From NCBI GenBank assembly GCA_023954795.1, contig JAGSHA010000175.1:1-6821 (forward strand): DNA of 6,821 nt, written 5' to 3'. The stretch is from Oceanospirillaceae bacterium (GTDB taxonomy: Bacteria > Pseudomonadota > Gammaproteobacteria > Pseudomonadales > Balneatricaceae). Shown here piece after piece: positions 6,342-6,821 of this stretch (position 1 is its first letter; the number at the start of each line of letters is the position of its first letter). The notes under the pieces were generated by a model. The model ran no database searches. It saw nothing but the letters and a program-made list of their open reading frames with translations, and was not told the DNA's origin. The position numbers and the translations under genes are program-made.

Positions 6342-6821
6342 TCAGAAACGGCTCTCTTCACCGTGAATGAGTTTGCTGATGTTTTCACGGTGCGTGGTTA
6401 ATAGCAGCAGGCTGATCAATAGCACGGGCATTAATAAAGGAGGCTGCACAAGCCAGGCAATGATCGGGGAAATCAGTGCGCAGCCTATTGATGCCAGTGA
6501 GGCTATGCGCCCAATACTGATCAGTGTTCCCCACAGTATTATCTGAATAATGCCCAAAGGCGGTGAAAGCGCCAGGCAGATACCGACTGCGGTAGCGACC
6601 CCCTTTCCGCCATGAAAACGCGCAAACAGTGGATAAAGATGACCAATTAAGACCGCTAAGGCCGCCCAGCTGGCGGTACTGGGCTCCAGATTTAGCCACT
6701 GTGGCAGCGACACGGCACACCAGCCTTTTCCCATATCTCCGAGCAGTGTGAAGAAAGCAGCCTTTCTGTTTCCGATGCGCAGTACATTGCTGGCGCCGGG
6801 ATTGCGGGAACCCTGTTGACG
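6342..6821 (-). CDS. plsY: Glycerol-3-phosphate acyltransferase PlsY (5' end beyond window)
   Basis: Inner-membrane acyltransferase that uses acyl-phosphate (made by PlsX) to acylate sn-glycerol-3-phosphate, giving lysophosphatidic acid. The frame is open to the right edge: 159 residues are visible, ending in a TGA at 6342-6344. By comparison with E. coli PlsY (205 residues), about 30 N-terminal residues are missing. The three family motifs are present. Motif 1 is GSRNPGASN (visible residues 4-12), motif 2 is GHLYPLFARFHGGKGVAT (60-77), and motif 3 is around HRENISKLIHGEE (144-156). Hydrophobic segments before motif 2 (about 44-59) and after it (about 78-102 and 110-142) fit the multi-pass topology. 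An internal ATG at 6734 would remove motif 1 and is not the start. The protein lacks the long basic tail of E. coli PlsY. The gene ends 3 bp from tsaD, tail to tail. Confidence 0.95.
   Translation of the reverse strand, partial: RQQGSRNPGASNVLRIGNRKAAFFTLLGDMGKGWCAVSLPQWLNLEPSTASWAALAVLIGHLYPLFARFHGGKGVATAVGICLALSPPLGIIQIILWGTLISIGRIASLASIGCALISPIIAWLVQPPLLMPVLLISLLLLTTHRENISKLIHGEESRF

Overview
The window is a chromosomal core locus of a gammaproteobacterium. It holds the macromolecular synthesis operon (rpsU, yqeY, dnaG, rpoD; minus strand), a tRNA-Ile2(CAU) just beyond rpoD, and the divergent tsaD with a convergent, edge-truncated plsY. Proteins match the E. coli and Pseudomonas families along almost their whole length. 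The rpsU-yqeY-dnaG-rpoD / tsaD / plsY arrangement, moderate GC and an RpoD tail ending SEHLRSFLDE point to a Pseudomonas-like or marine gammaproteobacterium rather than an enterobacterium. Genus cannot be settled by eye.

Layout, left to right. Positions 1-378 are AT-rich (about 37% GC by hand count) with no credible gene. A CAU-anticodon tRNA (379-455, minus) follows. It carries C4-G69 and C5-G68, the pairs that mark a TilS substrate, so it reads AUA isoleucine codons. A perfect 11-bp inverted repeat fills the short gap to rpoD. RpoD (521-2335), DnaG (2477-4381), YqeY (4415-4864) and S21 (4910-5125) read right to left. A strong sigma70-type promoter lies upstream of rpsU and a second one with a perfect TATAAT lies in the dnaG-rpoD gap. 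tsaD (5310-6338) is divergent from rpsU, and plsY (6342 to the right edge) converges on tsaD with a 3-bp gap.

The operon couples initiation of translation (S21), replication priming (DnaG primase) and transcription (sigma70), with YqeY as a poorly understood tRNA/amidotransferase-related passenger. TsaD makes t6A37 on ANN-decoding tRNAs, a group that includes the Ile2 tRNA in this same window. PlsY starts phospholipid synthesis.

No undescribed system is visible. The most striking observation is a single residue: RpoD codon 577 (E. coli R586), in the -35 recognition helix, reads Leu where primary sigma factors have an essentially invariant Arg. Secondary points are the lack of a Shine-Dalgarno sequence before dnaG with a foldable leader, overlapping hairpin and promoter signals in front of the tRNA, and the AT-rich flank beyond the tRNA 3' end.
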